From NCBI RefSeq assembly GCF_019583405.1, contig NZ_SZUU01000001.1:620001-684000 (forward strand): DNA of 64,000 bases, given 5' to 3'. Under the pieces are notes generated by a model, which worked only from the letters and a program-made list of their open reading frames with translations, made no database searches and was not told where the DNA came from. A program made the translations under genes and the position numbers. This document shows positions 27,856 to 37,913 of the stretch, in pieces (position 1 is the first letter of the stretch; every line of letters starts with the position of its first letter). Source of the DNA: Bacteroides fragilis (GTDB lineage Bacteria; Bacteroidota; Bacteroidia; Bacteroidales; Bacteroidaceae).

Positions 27856-27863
27856 TATTTTTG
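27856..27863 (+). promoter_or_regulatory. Bacteroides -7 element for ligA
   Basis: TATTTTTG, 22 bases before the ligA ATG. Confidence 0.55.
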
Positions 27864-27879
27864 CCTAAAACAATCCTAA

Positions 27880-29883
<2,004 letters not shown>

Positions 29884-29944
29884 CATTTTTCTGCAATAAT
29901 CTTATTTTATATATTATTATTGCTGTAAAAAAAGAAAATATTCG

Positions 29945-29952
29945 TACTTTTG
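29945..29952 (+). promoter_or_regulatory. Bacteroides -7 element for dapA
   Basis: TACTTTTG, 34 bases before the dapA ATG. Confidence 0.55.
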
Positions 29953-29986
29953 CGAGCAAAATATTTAGAGATTATTATTAATACTC

Positions 29987-30880
29987 ATGATACAGACTAG
30001 ATTGAAAGGAATGGGGGTAGCGCTGATTACTCCTTTCAAAGAGGATGAAAGCGTTGATTACGATGCATTAATGCGACTGGTAGACTATCTGCTGCAAAAT
30101 AATGCAGATTTTCTGTGTGTGCTGGGAACTACAGCCGAAACTCCGACCTTGAGTGAAGAAGAAAAAAAGAAAATCAAAAAGATGGTAATCGACCGTGTCA
30201 ACGGAAGAATCCCCATCCTGCTGGGAGTCGGAAGTAACAATACACGCGCAGTTGTAGAGACACTCAAAAACGACGATTTCACCGGAGTAGATGCTATCTT
30301 ATCCGTTGTCCCTTACTACAATAAACCCTCACAAGAAGGAATTTATCAGCACTATAAAGCAATTGCAAGCGCTACAGAGCTTCCCATCGTACTATATAAT
30401 GTTCCGGGACGTACAGGAGTTAATATGACCGCAGAGACCACTTTGCGCATTGCTAAGGACTTTCAGAATGTTATAGCCATTAAAGAGGCTTCTGGTAATA
30501 TCACCCAGATGGATGATATCATTAAAAACAAACCGGCTAATTTTGACGTTATTTCCGGAGATGACGGCATTACTTTCCCGCTGATTACATTGGGAGCCGT
30601 AGGAGTCATTTCGGTTATTGGAAACGCCTTTCCACGTGAATTCAGCAGAATGACCCGTTTGGCGCTGCAGGGCGACTTTGCCAATGCACTGACCATACAC
30701 CATAAATTTACGGAACTGTTTAACCTCTTATTTGTAGACGGAAACCCAGCCGGAGTAAAATCCATGCTGAACGCTATGGGAATGATCGAGAATAAACTCC
30801 GTTTACCATTAGTACCGACACGTATCACCACATTTGAAGCGATTCGTAAAGTGCTCAATGAACTGAATATAAAATGTTAA
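29987..30880 (+). CDS. dapA: 4-hydroxy-tetrahydrodipicolinate synthase
   Basis: 297 residues, a TIM-barrel class I aldolase. The Schiff-base lysine is K166 in VIAIKEASGN; the tyrosine of LYNVPGRTG and the TTAETPTLS loop complete the site. The enzyme condenses pyruvate and aspartate semialdehyde in lysine and diaminopimelate synthesis. A terminator follows and then an insertion sequence begins 154 bases after the stop. Confidence 0.96.
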   Translation: MIQTRLKGMGVALITPFKEDESVDYDALMRLVDYLLQNNADFLCVLGTTAETPTLSEEEKKKIKKMVIDRVNGRIPILLGVGSNNTRAVVETLKNDDFTGVDAILSVVPYYNKPSQEGIYQHYKAIASATELPIVLYNVPGRTGVNMTAETTLRIAKDFQNVIAIKEASGNITQMDDIIKNKPANFDVISGDDGITFPLITLGAVGVISVIGNAFPREFSRMTRLALQGDFANALTIHHKFTELFNLLFVDGNPAGVKSMLNAMGMIENKLRLPLVPTRITTFEAIRKVLNELNIKC

Positions 30881-30931
30881 CGACCAAAGTAATCCCGAGG
30901 TATCAATAATATTTTCATCAACTTACGGAAT

Positions 30932-30988
30932 AAAGGAGGGTGCGTCATAACTTACCACAGAATTTTGACACATCCTCCTTTATTTTTT
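30932..30988 (+). terminator. Rho-independent terminator of dapA
   Basis: AAAGGAGG (30932-30939) pairs with CCTCCTTT (30974-30981), with inner TG and GTCA pairing to TGAC and CA, then TATTTTTT. Confidence 0.85.
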
Positions 30989-30990
30989 AT

Positions 30991-31033
30991 AATTCAGCTG
31001 AAACGGCCCATTTAGTATATTTATATGGTATTT
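30991..31033. repeat. 43-bp direct repeat, left copy (IS target duplication)
   Basis: Identical to 32751-32793. It begins AATTCAGCTGAAACGG and contains CCCATTTAGTATATTT. The copies touch the two ends of the insertion sequence, so they are best explained as an unusually long target-site duplication. One base at the border is ambiguous. Confidence 0.88.
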
Positions 31034-31066
31034 AGGGATATTCAGTAAATGTCCGTATTTCTTATA

Positions 31067-31110
31067 AATTAAGAGAACAGTTTTACTTTACGTGAGCTTT
31101 TCTCTTAATT
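31067..31110. terminator. Hairpin inside the left end of the IS
   Basis: AATTAAGAGAA (31067-31077) and TTCTCTTAATT (31100-31110) form an 11-bp stem followed by TTTT. It would end transposase transcription or block transcription entering from the left. Confidence 0.7.
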
Positions 31111-31258
31111 TTTTCCTGTAAAGTCTCCAGTCTTCTATCTTTTTTATAGAATATTATTTACATATTCTTATATTTTCTCCCCAACGGTACATTATGTATA
31201 TGTCTTTTTAGGGGAAGTTAAAAACCTCTCCTGTTTTCCTTTTGTTATTTTAGTCTGA

Positions 31259-32617
31259 TTATGCAGCCGCTCTTTTTTTCTTTTCAACCTTTTCTATCAT
31301 GCATACTGCATTGGCCGTATGTATTCCAAAGAAAATCCAAAGCATTTCCGTTTTCCTGTTTCTAGCTTTAATTCTGGCCAGTGAGTAATGTTGTTTCTGC
31401 GTTCCAAAACTTCCTTCCAGGCGGGTCGCTCTTTCACGGCTGAGTTCCGACCGTAAGATCTTCCGAAGTGGCTCATCTTTGGACGCTCTGCCCTTACGCT
31501 TAAAGGAAGTACTTATATGATATTTAGTACAAAATTTCCGGTTGGCATTATTAGCATAGATTGAATCCGCTGCAAGCGCCTTAACCCTAACCCCGGTCAG
31601 TTGTTGTTGCAGATGAATACAGTCTTTCAAATGTACTCCTTCGTTAAAAGCCTTAAAGGAGATATGTTCAATAAAGGAGATTCCATCTATCTGTATATTG
31701 TTGACTTTGGCTCCGAATTCAACGGATTTGGTTTCCTTGCCTCTGATAATGGGGCGAAGGTAATGCCGGTCGATACTCACAATACGGTTGGGCACTTTTT
31801 TGCCTGCAAATAAATTCTTCCCTTGCTCAAGGACCGTCCGTATGACCGAGAAACGTCTTTGGTAATCAGAGGATAGTGTAAGCCTGTGCCTGTAGGATAA
31901 ATGAAGCTGCTCCAGCTGGTCCAGTAACTTTTCCAATAACTGAAGTAGTCTGCGTTTAATCATACGGGTCTGTGATTTCCTGCGTTTACGCAGTTTGCTA
32001 GAAGCAAGGTAGGCACGGCTTACATCAAGATACTTGTTACGGGGACGTTGCATGTGCAATGTCCGGCAATGTTTGCACAGATGACGATGAAGCCATACAA
32101 TACCTTCCCATAAGAGTTTGACATCAGTAGGAAAGCGCAGATGACTTTCATAACAGGTGGCATCGGTCATACAGACATGAAGGTTCTCAAGATAAGGTTT
32201 CCAATGCTCTGCCAAAATAAGCTGGAGGGACTCAATATCAAGGCGAGCCGCTAGTTCCTGACGAATCGCACTAACGATTTTAGGATTGGTTAGCGGATGA
32301 AGCGGATCGATCTGAACACCACAAAATAACTGGTAATGAATATTACCGTTTAAATGGTCAATCAGTTGTGAATCGGAAAAGTTGGTATAAGACTTCAAGA
32401 CCATCAAGGCTATTTTACCTTCGGGAGAAAAATAACTTTTACGCCCCAAAGCAGAGGACTTCAAATGCATTTGTCGGGCCAGTTCCGAGAAAGGGAATAA
32501 AGAATGGAGGCGACCTAATTCACTCGTTGCAAAACTTTGACGATATTTTTTAAGCATATCGAACTCACTAAAACCTAAACAAGGTTCGATTTCTGATATT
32601 TTTTGTATCTTTACCAT
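31259..32617 (-). CDS. DDE transposase (IS1182/IS5-like)
   Basis: 452 residues in one uninterrupted frame. The N-terminal DUF772-type domain (with SELARQMHLKSSALGRKSYF and ALMVLKSYTNFSDSQLIDHL) is followed by the RNase-H-like catalytic domain. Candidate catalytic residues are the aspartate of CMTDATCYES, that of AADSIYANNANR and the glutamate of TRLEGSFGTQKQHY. A basic insert around residues 185-245 (RKRRKSQTRMIKRR) is probably for DNA contact. The tail KKKRAAA is basic. The exact IS family is a judgement from the layout; no search was run. Confidence 0.85.
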   Translation of the reverse strand: MVKIQKISEIEPCLGFSEFDMLKKYRQSFATSELGRLHSLFPFSELARQMHLKSSALGRKSYFSPEGKIALMVLKSYTNFSDSQLIDHLNGNIHYQLFCGVQIDPLHPLTNPKIVSAIRQELAARLDIESLQLILAEHWKPYLENLHVCMTDATCYESHLRFPTDVKLLWEGIVWLHRHLCKHCRTLHMQRPRNKYLDVSRAYLASSKLRKRRKSQTRMIKRRLLQLLEKLLDQLEQLHLSYRHRLTLSSDYQRRFSVIRTVLEQGKNLFAGKKVPNRIVSIDRHYLRPIIRGKETKSVEFGAKVNNIQIDGISFIEHISFKAFNEGVHLKDCIHLQQQLTGVRVKALAADSIYANNANRKFCTKYHISTSFKRKGRASKDEPLRKILRSELSRERATRLEGSFGTQKQHYSLARIKARNRKTEMLWIFFGIHTANAVCMIEKVEKKKRAAA

Positions 32618-32690
32618 GTGTTTTTATTTTAGATTACCCCCGTTTTGGCCGTCAAACCGTTTTTTAGGGGGAATGCTTAAAGATACAAAA

Positions 32691-32723
32691 AAGGCAACTA
32701 ACTCGCAATGAATTAGTTGCCTT
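32691..32723 (-). terminator. Hairpin inside the right end of the IS
   Basis: AAGGCAACTAA (32691-32701) pairs perfectly with TTAGTTGCCTT (32713-32723). It has an A-run on the left and A/T on the right, so it can stop transcription entering the IS from the tRNA side. Confidence 0.75.
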
Positions 32724-32750
32724 AAATTTTCTTATTTTAGGAATATCCCT

Positions 32751-32793
32751 AATTCAGCTGAAACGGCCCATTTAGTATATTTATATGGTATTT
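32751..32793. repeat. 43-bp direct repeat, right copy (IS target duplication)
   Basis: Identical to 30991-31033. Continuing sequence TATTTCTTTG is the original right flank of the insertion site. Confidence 0.88.
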
Positions 32794-32890
32794 ATTTCTT
32801 TGTTAAGTGTATAGAGTGGATAGCACCACCATTCCTCAGAATTTAGATATAATCTGTATGATCCAATAAAAGAGATAATGCAAGGAAAAC

Positions 32891-32919
32891 AAAAAACCTC
32901 CATAATTTGATTATGAAGG
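32891..32919 (-). terminator. Terminator of the tRNA-Arg cluster
   Basis: CCTCCATAAT (32897-32906) and ATTATGAAGG (32910-32919) form a stem with one mismatch and a 3-base loop. The A-run at 32891-32896 is the T-run of the minus-strand transcript. Confidence 0.85.
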
Positions 32920-32925
32920 CTCTTG

Positions 32926-32999
32926 TGATCGCGACAGGATTCAAACCTGTAACCGGCTGATCCGTAGTCAGCTACTCTATTCAGTTGAGCTACGCGACC
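32926..32999 (-). tRNA. tRNA-Arg(ACG), copy 3 in transcription order
   Basis: 74 nt including the discriminator base A. Acceptor stem GGTCGCG / CGCGATC (one G-U pair), D arm TAGCTCAACTGAATAGAGTA, anticodon stem GCTGA/TCAGC around the loop CTACGGA with anticodon ACG, and T arm with GGTTTGAATCC. CCA is not encoded. Confidence 0.95.
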
Positions 33000-33021
33000 G
33001 TTTGTCATTATTTTCTTAGAG

Positions 33022-33095
33022 TGACCGCGACAGGATTCAAACCTGTAACCGGCTGATCCGTAGTCAGCTACTCTATTCAGTTGAGCTACGCGGCC
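33022..33095 (-). tRNA. tRNA-Arg(ACG), copy 2 in transcription order
   Basis: Identical to its neighbours except for acceptor pair 3-70, which is C-G here and T-A in the other two. This gives GGCCGCG / CGCGGTC. The double change keeps pairing, so the gene is under selection as a tRNA. Anticodon ACG; CCA not encoded. Confidence 0.95.
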
Positions 33096-33113
33096 ATTTG
33101 TTAAACCTTAGAG

Positions 33114-33187
33114 TGATCGCGACAGGATTCAAACCTGTAACCGGCTGATCCGTAGTCAGCTACTCTATTCAGTTGAGCTACGCGACC
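33114..33187 (-). tRNA. tRNA-Arg(ACG), copy 1 in transcription order
   Basis: Same 74-nt sequence as the copy at 32926-32999. Spacers between copies are 18 and 22 bases, so the three are one transcript processed into separate tRNAs. The anticodon ACG (inosine after editing) reads CGU, CGC and CGA. Confidence 0.95.
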
Positions 33188-33208
33188 ATTGTTTTTGTTT
33201 AACGGGTG

Positions 33209-33216
33209 CAAAGATA
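33209..33216 (-). promoter_or_regulatory. Bacteroides -7 element of the tRNA-Arg operon
   Basis: TATCTTTG on the minus strand, 21 bases before the first tRNA. A degenerate -33 (TTGC at 33235-33238) lies 18 bases further upstream. Confidence 0.6.
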
Positions 33217-33267
33217 CGGCCTTTTATTGAATTTGCAAGCTTTTAGGGAACTTTTTTTGCAAATAAA

Positions 33268-35568
33268 TTATTCGATGAACCGGTAATTAAACAGTTGCCA
33301 GCCGAGTGTCAGCCCTACATTCCACTCCCTTCTTGGTGAGCTATAATGATTTACATATGCAGAGATGGCTCCAAATGGCAATTGGCATACCACTGAAATT
33401 TCTCCTAAATATTCGAATCGGGAAAATGCTTTTCCATAATAAGCCTTATTAATTGAGTTCCGTTCAATTGGGAAAATAGGCAAAAAGCCATAAAATTCTC
33501 CCCGGACATGAAACATCTGGTTCAAACGATAAATGGGACGTATTCCGGCAGCAACATATTGATTGGCACGAAAAGCTTCGTTATACGTCAATTTACTATG
33601 CGCAGTAGGTGCAAACTCACTGGCTTGCATCATAGTGGCCGTATAGTTCTCTGAGAAGTTCTTAGAAGCATAAACCGCATCCAGATACCATCCTAATATC
33701 CAATTAGCACCCATCTTGTGATATTTCTCTTTCATATATGACAACTGCAACCACGAATGCTTTTCTTTTACAGGCTTTTTATTCTCCGAATTAACCCCCG
33801 GACGGAAACTTTCATTTCCCGTAAATATCTGAGCGACCAGAGCCTCTCTTGCACCTTGAGTAGGGAATTGCCTGAAGTTCAGTGTACTGCCATTAAAACT
33901 AACGGAACCACCCAATAGGCGATATCCACTCTTGTCATATTTATCTTTATCAAAATCAATCACATTATTTTGGAAATAGCGATCCTCTATTTGTGCAATT
34001 CCCAAACCAAGCTCCACTCTTTTACTGGATAAAAAAGGAAGAGCGACCTTCAATTTCAGGAATCGTTCATCCTTCTGATTGAAAGCCGGTTTATCGTTCT
34101 TAGAGAAAAGCTTATCTTTTTTAAAATAATCGAAAGTACTGATGGAAGCGATAAAACGATAGGATGTCGGAATAGTAGTGGCAAAATCTACTTTGGCCAT
34201 GAACTGGACATTATTATATATTTTGCCCAACTGTCCGTCAAGCGTAAACTCTTTCGAATAATAGTTCAAGTTCTGGTACGCAAGACCCAGATAAATCTGA
34301 TTGGAGCTGGTCGTAGACACATTACCTCCCACACGAACCGAAAATTCATTCTCCATCTTTATTTTCAGATGCAAATCGTACGTATCATCTTCCGGATTGA
34401 AAACGGCATGGGGAATAATCTCCGAAATCATGTTATCCGAAAGTAAACGGAAATATCCCCGTTTCAGATCCTCATACGTAAATTCTTTATCGTCCGAGGT
34501 ATGAAATTCCTTCTTTATGTATACTTGCTGATGGGTATTAGCTCCGTCGATATAGATGTTCTTAAATCTGAGTTCAGGGTAATTACTCTTATACACCAAC
34601 CGCCTTAAACGAATATTATCCATATTAACCCTACGGTGAATACGGCTTTTGATGGAGTCCATCAGGCTCATTGTACGGTCATATCCTATTTTCTCAAGCT
34701 CATCGATTCGTTGGAAGTCCATCAGACTTACATCATTATATTTGAAAGTCATCAAAATACCGGCAGAATCAGGAAGAGAATAATCTGTCTTCTGCATAAC
34801 CATATTTTCTATCTGGCTCATCAAATCATTCTCTTTCGGCTTCCCCGGATTAGTAGATACAACGCTACCGATAATGATGTCCGGATGAAAATCCTCACGC
34901 ATCACGTCGGTCGGAAAATTATTATAGATTCCACCGTCGTAGGCCAACATGCTGTCTATCTCGATAGGCTTGAACATAAAGGGAAAACTCATAGAAGCCC
35001 GTACGGCGTCACCCAGATCACCACGCTTCAGAATCAGCTGCTTCTTGTTATACACATCCGATGCGATACAACGAAATGGTACAAAAAGTTTATCAAAATC
35101 ACCGTCACATGCAGCCGTAGCACGCGCATACAGATCAATAAAGACAAGGTTCATCTGAATAGGATTAACAACACTGGTCGGCAGAAACTGCGGCTTCAGG
35201 CTCAACGAGTCCTTAAAGGAAAAACGTATATTGAAAAACTCCGGCGTGGGAAGATTCTTCTTAAAATAGTACATGTATTTTTCTTCCACCTCACCGGAAT
35301 ACCATCGCTTGAAATCTTCCGATTTCAGTAAGGTTTCCATGTCGTCAGGCGAATATCCCATGGCATAAAGAGAACCAACAATGGCTCCCATAGAAGTACC
35401 GGTTATATAATCTATCGGGATATTATTCTCTTCTAGAGCACGAATAATTCCAATATGCGTCAGTCCTTTAGCACCGCCACCACTCAATACCAGTCCGACT
35501 TTCTGTGCCTGGACAAGCATTGGCAAAAACAGTAAAAAAAGAAATAACAATAAAAGATTTTTCTTCAT
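33268..35568 (-). CDS. Patatin-like phospholipase fused to an Omp85-type beta-barrel
   Basis: 766 residues from MKKNLLLLFLFL; a longer frame starts with TTG at 35580 and is less likely. Signal peptide 1-22, then the patatin domain: oxyanion hole SGGGAKG at 29-35, nucleophile S59 in GTSMG, and D211 of the catalytic dyad in AYDGG. A POTRA-like segment (about 320-400, KNIYIDGANTHQQVYIKKEF) and a C-terminal 16-strand type barrel with repeated aromatic strands follow. This is the PlpD-type (type Vd) layout, in which the barrel carries the lipase to the cell surface or periplasm. The last strand ends on an acidic residue rather than the usual aromatic one. Confidence 0.92.
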   Translation of the reverse strand: MKKNLLLLFLFLLFLPMLVQAQKVGLVLSGGGAKGLTHIGIIRALEENNIPIDYITGTSMGAIVGSLYAMGYSPDDMETLLKSEDFKRWYSGEVEEKYMYYFKKNLPTPEFFNIRFSFKDSLSLKPQFLPTSVVNPIQMNLVFIDLYARATAACDGDFDKLFVPFRCIASDVYNKKQLILKRGDLGDAVRASMSFPFMFKPIEIDSMLAYDGGIYNNFPTDVMREDFHPDIIIGSVVSTNPGKPKENDLMSQIENMVMQKTDYSLPDSAGILMTFKYNDVSLMDFQRIDELEKIGYDRTMSLMDSIKSRIHRRVNMDNIRLRRLVYKSNYPELRFKNIYIDGANTHQQVYIKKEFHTSDDKEFTYEDLKRGYFRLLSDNMISEIIPHAVFNPEDDTYDLHLKIKMENEFSVRVGGNVSTTSSNQIYLGLAYQNLNYYSKEFTLDGQLGKIYNNVQFMAKVDFATTIPTSYRFIASISTFDYFKKDKLFSKNDKPAFNQKDERFLKLKVALPFLSSKRVELGLGIAQIEDRYFQNNVIDFDKDKYDKSGYRLLGGSVSFNGSTLNFRQFPTQGAREALVAQIFTGNESFRPGVNSENKKPVKEKHSWLQLSYMKEKYHKMGANWILGWYLDAVYASKNFSENYTATMMQASEFAPTAHSKLTYNEAFRANQYVAAGIRPIYRLNQMFHVRGEFYGFLPIFPIERNSINKAYYGKAFSRFEYLGEISVVCQLPFGAISAYVNHYSSPRREWNVGLTLGWQLFNYRFIE

Positions 35569-35662
35569 AAGGTCCAGCAAAACACTATATAGAGGGTTAA
35601 ATCATCGTTCAAATATATACAATAGTTTCCAATTTATCGACAGCTGACATACATTTCTAATG

Positions 35663-35706
35663 AAAAAAGAGCATTACGATACATTTTCATGCACGTAATG
35701 CTCTTT
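35663..35706 (-). terminator. Terminator after htpG
   Basis: AAAGAGCATTACG (35666-35678) pairs with CGTAATGCTCTTT (35694-35706). The A-run at 35663-35668 gives T in the minus-strand transcript. Confidence 0.88.
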
Positions 35707-35737
35707 GAATGATATTATGAAATTAAAAAGCGGCTGC

Positions 35738-37783
35738 TTAAATCAGCTCAATGCTTCTTTTTACAAAGTTATTTAATGCTTCACCTTTCAGCATATTGTT
35801 TTGCAACAATGCCAGATCGATCAACTGACGTACCACTTTGTTTTTGCCTGCATATCCGGCAAAAATAGAATCTTTCTGCTGCTTCAACTCATCCCATTTC
35901 TTATCCAGATCATTGAGTTCATCTTTCTCCGCAGTAGGGATATCTTCGTCTTTCTTGCCTTCTTGTTTTTTCTTGAGTGCATCACGACGTTTTGTCACAT
36001 CCTCCAGTTCCGCCTGTATAGGAGCAATGGCAGTACTGCATTCCTTTTCTTCATCAGCCAATACCTCTTTCACTAATTTATGGTCTGAATTCAACACCAG
36101 ATTAAACATATCGGGCATTTCACCATAGAAGCTCATACCGGCCTGAATATTGGCCATTTCCTTCATACGGCGCATATATTCGCTCTGGGTTATCATCACG
36201 GGAGAGCCATTTTCGCCTAAAGCCTGAGTCATGACATTAAATTCAACCTTTTCCATTTTCGGCAACTGACTCTTGAAGGCTGCTGACAGAGCTTCTTGTT
36301 TTGAAGCCTCAAGCACATCGCTCTTCTTATCTTCTTTCACAATCAGGTTGTCGACAACATCACTGTCTACACGAGTGAAGCGAGATTTCTCCAGTTTCTG
36401 TTCGAGCATGCTTACCATGGCCACATCCAGTTGTCCGTCCATCAACAGCACATTGTAACCTTTATTTTTGGCAGCTTCGATATAGGCAAACTGTTCGTCC
36501 TTATTATTGGCATACAGATAGATCAGGTTTTTATCTTTATCTGTCTGATTATCTTTAATCAAATTCTGATATTCCTCAAAGGTATAATGTTTGCCATCCG
36601 TATCGGTGAAAAGGGCAAATTTTTGTGCTTTATCATAGAAATCCTCTTGAGTGAGCATTCCATAATTAATAAAGATTTTTAAATCATTCCACTTCTCTTC
36701 GAACTGAGCGCGATCATTCTTAAAGATAGATTGCAGACGGTCTGATACCTTTTTCGAAATATAGGTAGAGATCTTCTTCACGTTCGAATCACTTTGCAGG
36801 TAAGAACGGGATACATTCAAAGGAATATCCGGTGAATCGAGCACACCATGGAGCAGAGTAAGGAAATCCGGAACAATACCTTCTACAGAATCCGTAACAT
36901 AAACCTGATTACAATACAACTGAATCTTATTCTTATTCAAATCAATATTGCTCTTTACCTTCGGGAAGTAGAGGATACCGGTCAGATGGAACGGATAGTC
37001 TACATTCAAATGAATCCAGAACAAAGGTTCATCTGACATCGGATAAAGCTCACGATAGAATTTCTTATAATCTTCATCCGACAATTCACTCGGTTTCTTT
37101 GTCCACAAAGGAATGGTGTCATTGATTACATTATCTTCTGCCGTCTCCACTTGTTTGCCGTCTTTCCACTCTTTCTTTTTACCAAAAGCGATGGGAACGG
37201 GCAGGAAGCTGCAATATTTCTTCAGGAGGGCAGAGATGCGTGACTCTTCGAGAAACTCCTTGCAATCATCATCAATATATAATACGATATCTGTACCACG
37301 ATCCGCTTTCTCCACCTCTTCAAGTGTAAACTCCGGACTGCCGTCGCAAGTCCATTTTACGGCCTGTGCACCTTCTTTATATGATTTGGTGATAATTTCA
37401 ACCTTCTTGGAAACCATGAATGCAGAGTAGAACCCAAGTCCGAAGTGTCCAATGATGGCATTCGCATCGTTTTTATATTTTTCAAGGAAATCGTTAGCTC
37501 CCGAAAAGGCAATCTGGTTGATGTATTTATCAATCTCTTCAGCAGTCAAACCGATACCACGATCGGAGATGGTAATGGTGTCTTTGCCTAATGAAACGTG
37601 AACGGTCAAATCACCCAGTTCGCCCTTAAATTCACTGATAGAAGCCAATGTATTCAACTTCTGAGTGGCATCAACGGCATTGGATACTAATTCCCGCAGG
37701 AAGATTTCATGGTCACTGTACAAAAACTTTTTGATGATAGGGAAAATGTTCTCTGTTGTAACCCCAATATTACCTTTTTGCAT
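35738..37783 (-). CDS. htpG: Chaperone protein HtpG (Hsp90)
   Basis: 681 residues. The N-terminal GHKL ATPase domain is complete: FLRELVSNAVDATQKL, ISDRGIGLT, and GHFGLGFYSAFMV. The middle domain has the catalytic-loop-like stretch LNVSRSYLQSD. The C-terminal dimerisation domain contains a charged helix EDVTKRRDALKKKQEGKKDE that is longer than in Escherichia coli HtpG and typical of Bacteroidetes. It refolds client proteins in the cytoplasm. It lies behind clpC on the same strand but is separated by a terminator, so it has its own promoter. Confidence 0.97.
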   Translation of the reverse strand: MQKGNIGVTTENIFPIIKKFLYSDHEIFLRELVSNAVDATQKLNTLASISEFKGELGDLTVHVSLGKDTITISDRGIGLTAEEIDKYINQIAFSGANDFLEKYKNDANAIIGHFGLGFYSAFMVSKKVEIITKSYKEGAQAVKWTCDGSPEFTLEEVEKADRGTDIVLYIDDDCKEFLEESRISALLKKYCSFLPVPIAFGKKKEWKDGKQVETAEDNVINDTIPLWTKKPSELSDEDYKKFYRELYPMSDEPLFWIHLNVDYPFHLTGILYFPKVKSNIDLNKNKIQLYCNQVYVTDSVEGIVPDFLTLLHGVLDSPDIPLNVSRSYLQSDSNVKKISTYISKKVSDRLQSIFKNDRAQFEEKWNDLKIFINYGMLTQEDFYDKAQKFALFTDTDGKHYTFEEYQNLIKDNQTDKDKNLIYLYANNKDEQFAYIEAAKNKGYNVLLMDGQLDVAMVSMLEQKLEKSRFTRVDSDVVDNLIVKEDKKSDVLEASKQEALSAAFKSQLPKMEKVEFNVMTQALGENGSPVMITQSEYMRRMKEMANIQAGMSFYGEMPDMFNLVLNSDHKLVKEVLADEEKECSTAIAPIQAELEDVTKRRDALKKKQEGKKDEDIPTAEKDELNDLDKKWDELKQQKDSIFAGYAGKNKVVRQLIDLALLQNNMLKGEALNNFVKRSIELI

Positions 37784-37851
37784 AATAACGTATATTTTTT
37801 AAATGATCTTGGTTATTAATAATTGAATTTCTTTATTGCCTGAATAGAGAC

Positions 37852-37886
37852 AAAAAAAATGCCAGACCATGCTGGTCTGACATTTT
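37852..37886 (-). terminator. Terminator after clpC
   Basis: AAAATG and CAGACC (37856-37868, one mismatch) pair with GGTCTG and CATTTT (37874-37886). The A-run at 37852-37859 gives T in the clpC transcript. Confidence 0.88.
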
Positions 37887-37913
37887 GACGTATGTTTGAA
37901 AGAAACAGTCGGA

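Larger units (their letters stand above)
31034..32750 (-). mobile_element. Complete insertion sequence, IS1182/IS5-like, 1717 bp
   Basis: The ends are AGGGATATTC (31034-31043) and GAATATCCCT (32741-32750), a 10-bp perfect terminal inverted repeat. One transposase gene on the minus strand fills the centre. Hairpins near both ends (31067-31110 and 32691-32723) look like terminators that block read-in from outside. With intact ends, intact transposase and identical flanking repeats, this looks like a recent insertion. It lies between dapA and the tRNA-Arg genes and disrupts no gene. Confidence 0.88.

Noticed and set aside
32926..33187. Three repeats with similar spacing, CRISPR-like at first sight
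   Set aside because: Each 74-nt unit folds as a complete tRNA-Arg; spacers are 18 and 22 bases and the repeats are far too long for CRISPR.
34636..35331. 231-codon open frame on the plus strand
   Set aside because: It is antisense to the patatin gene, has no promoter or family features, and is a shadow of that gene's codon use.
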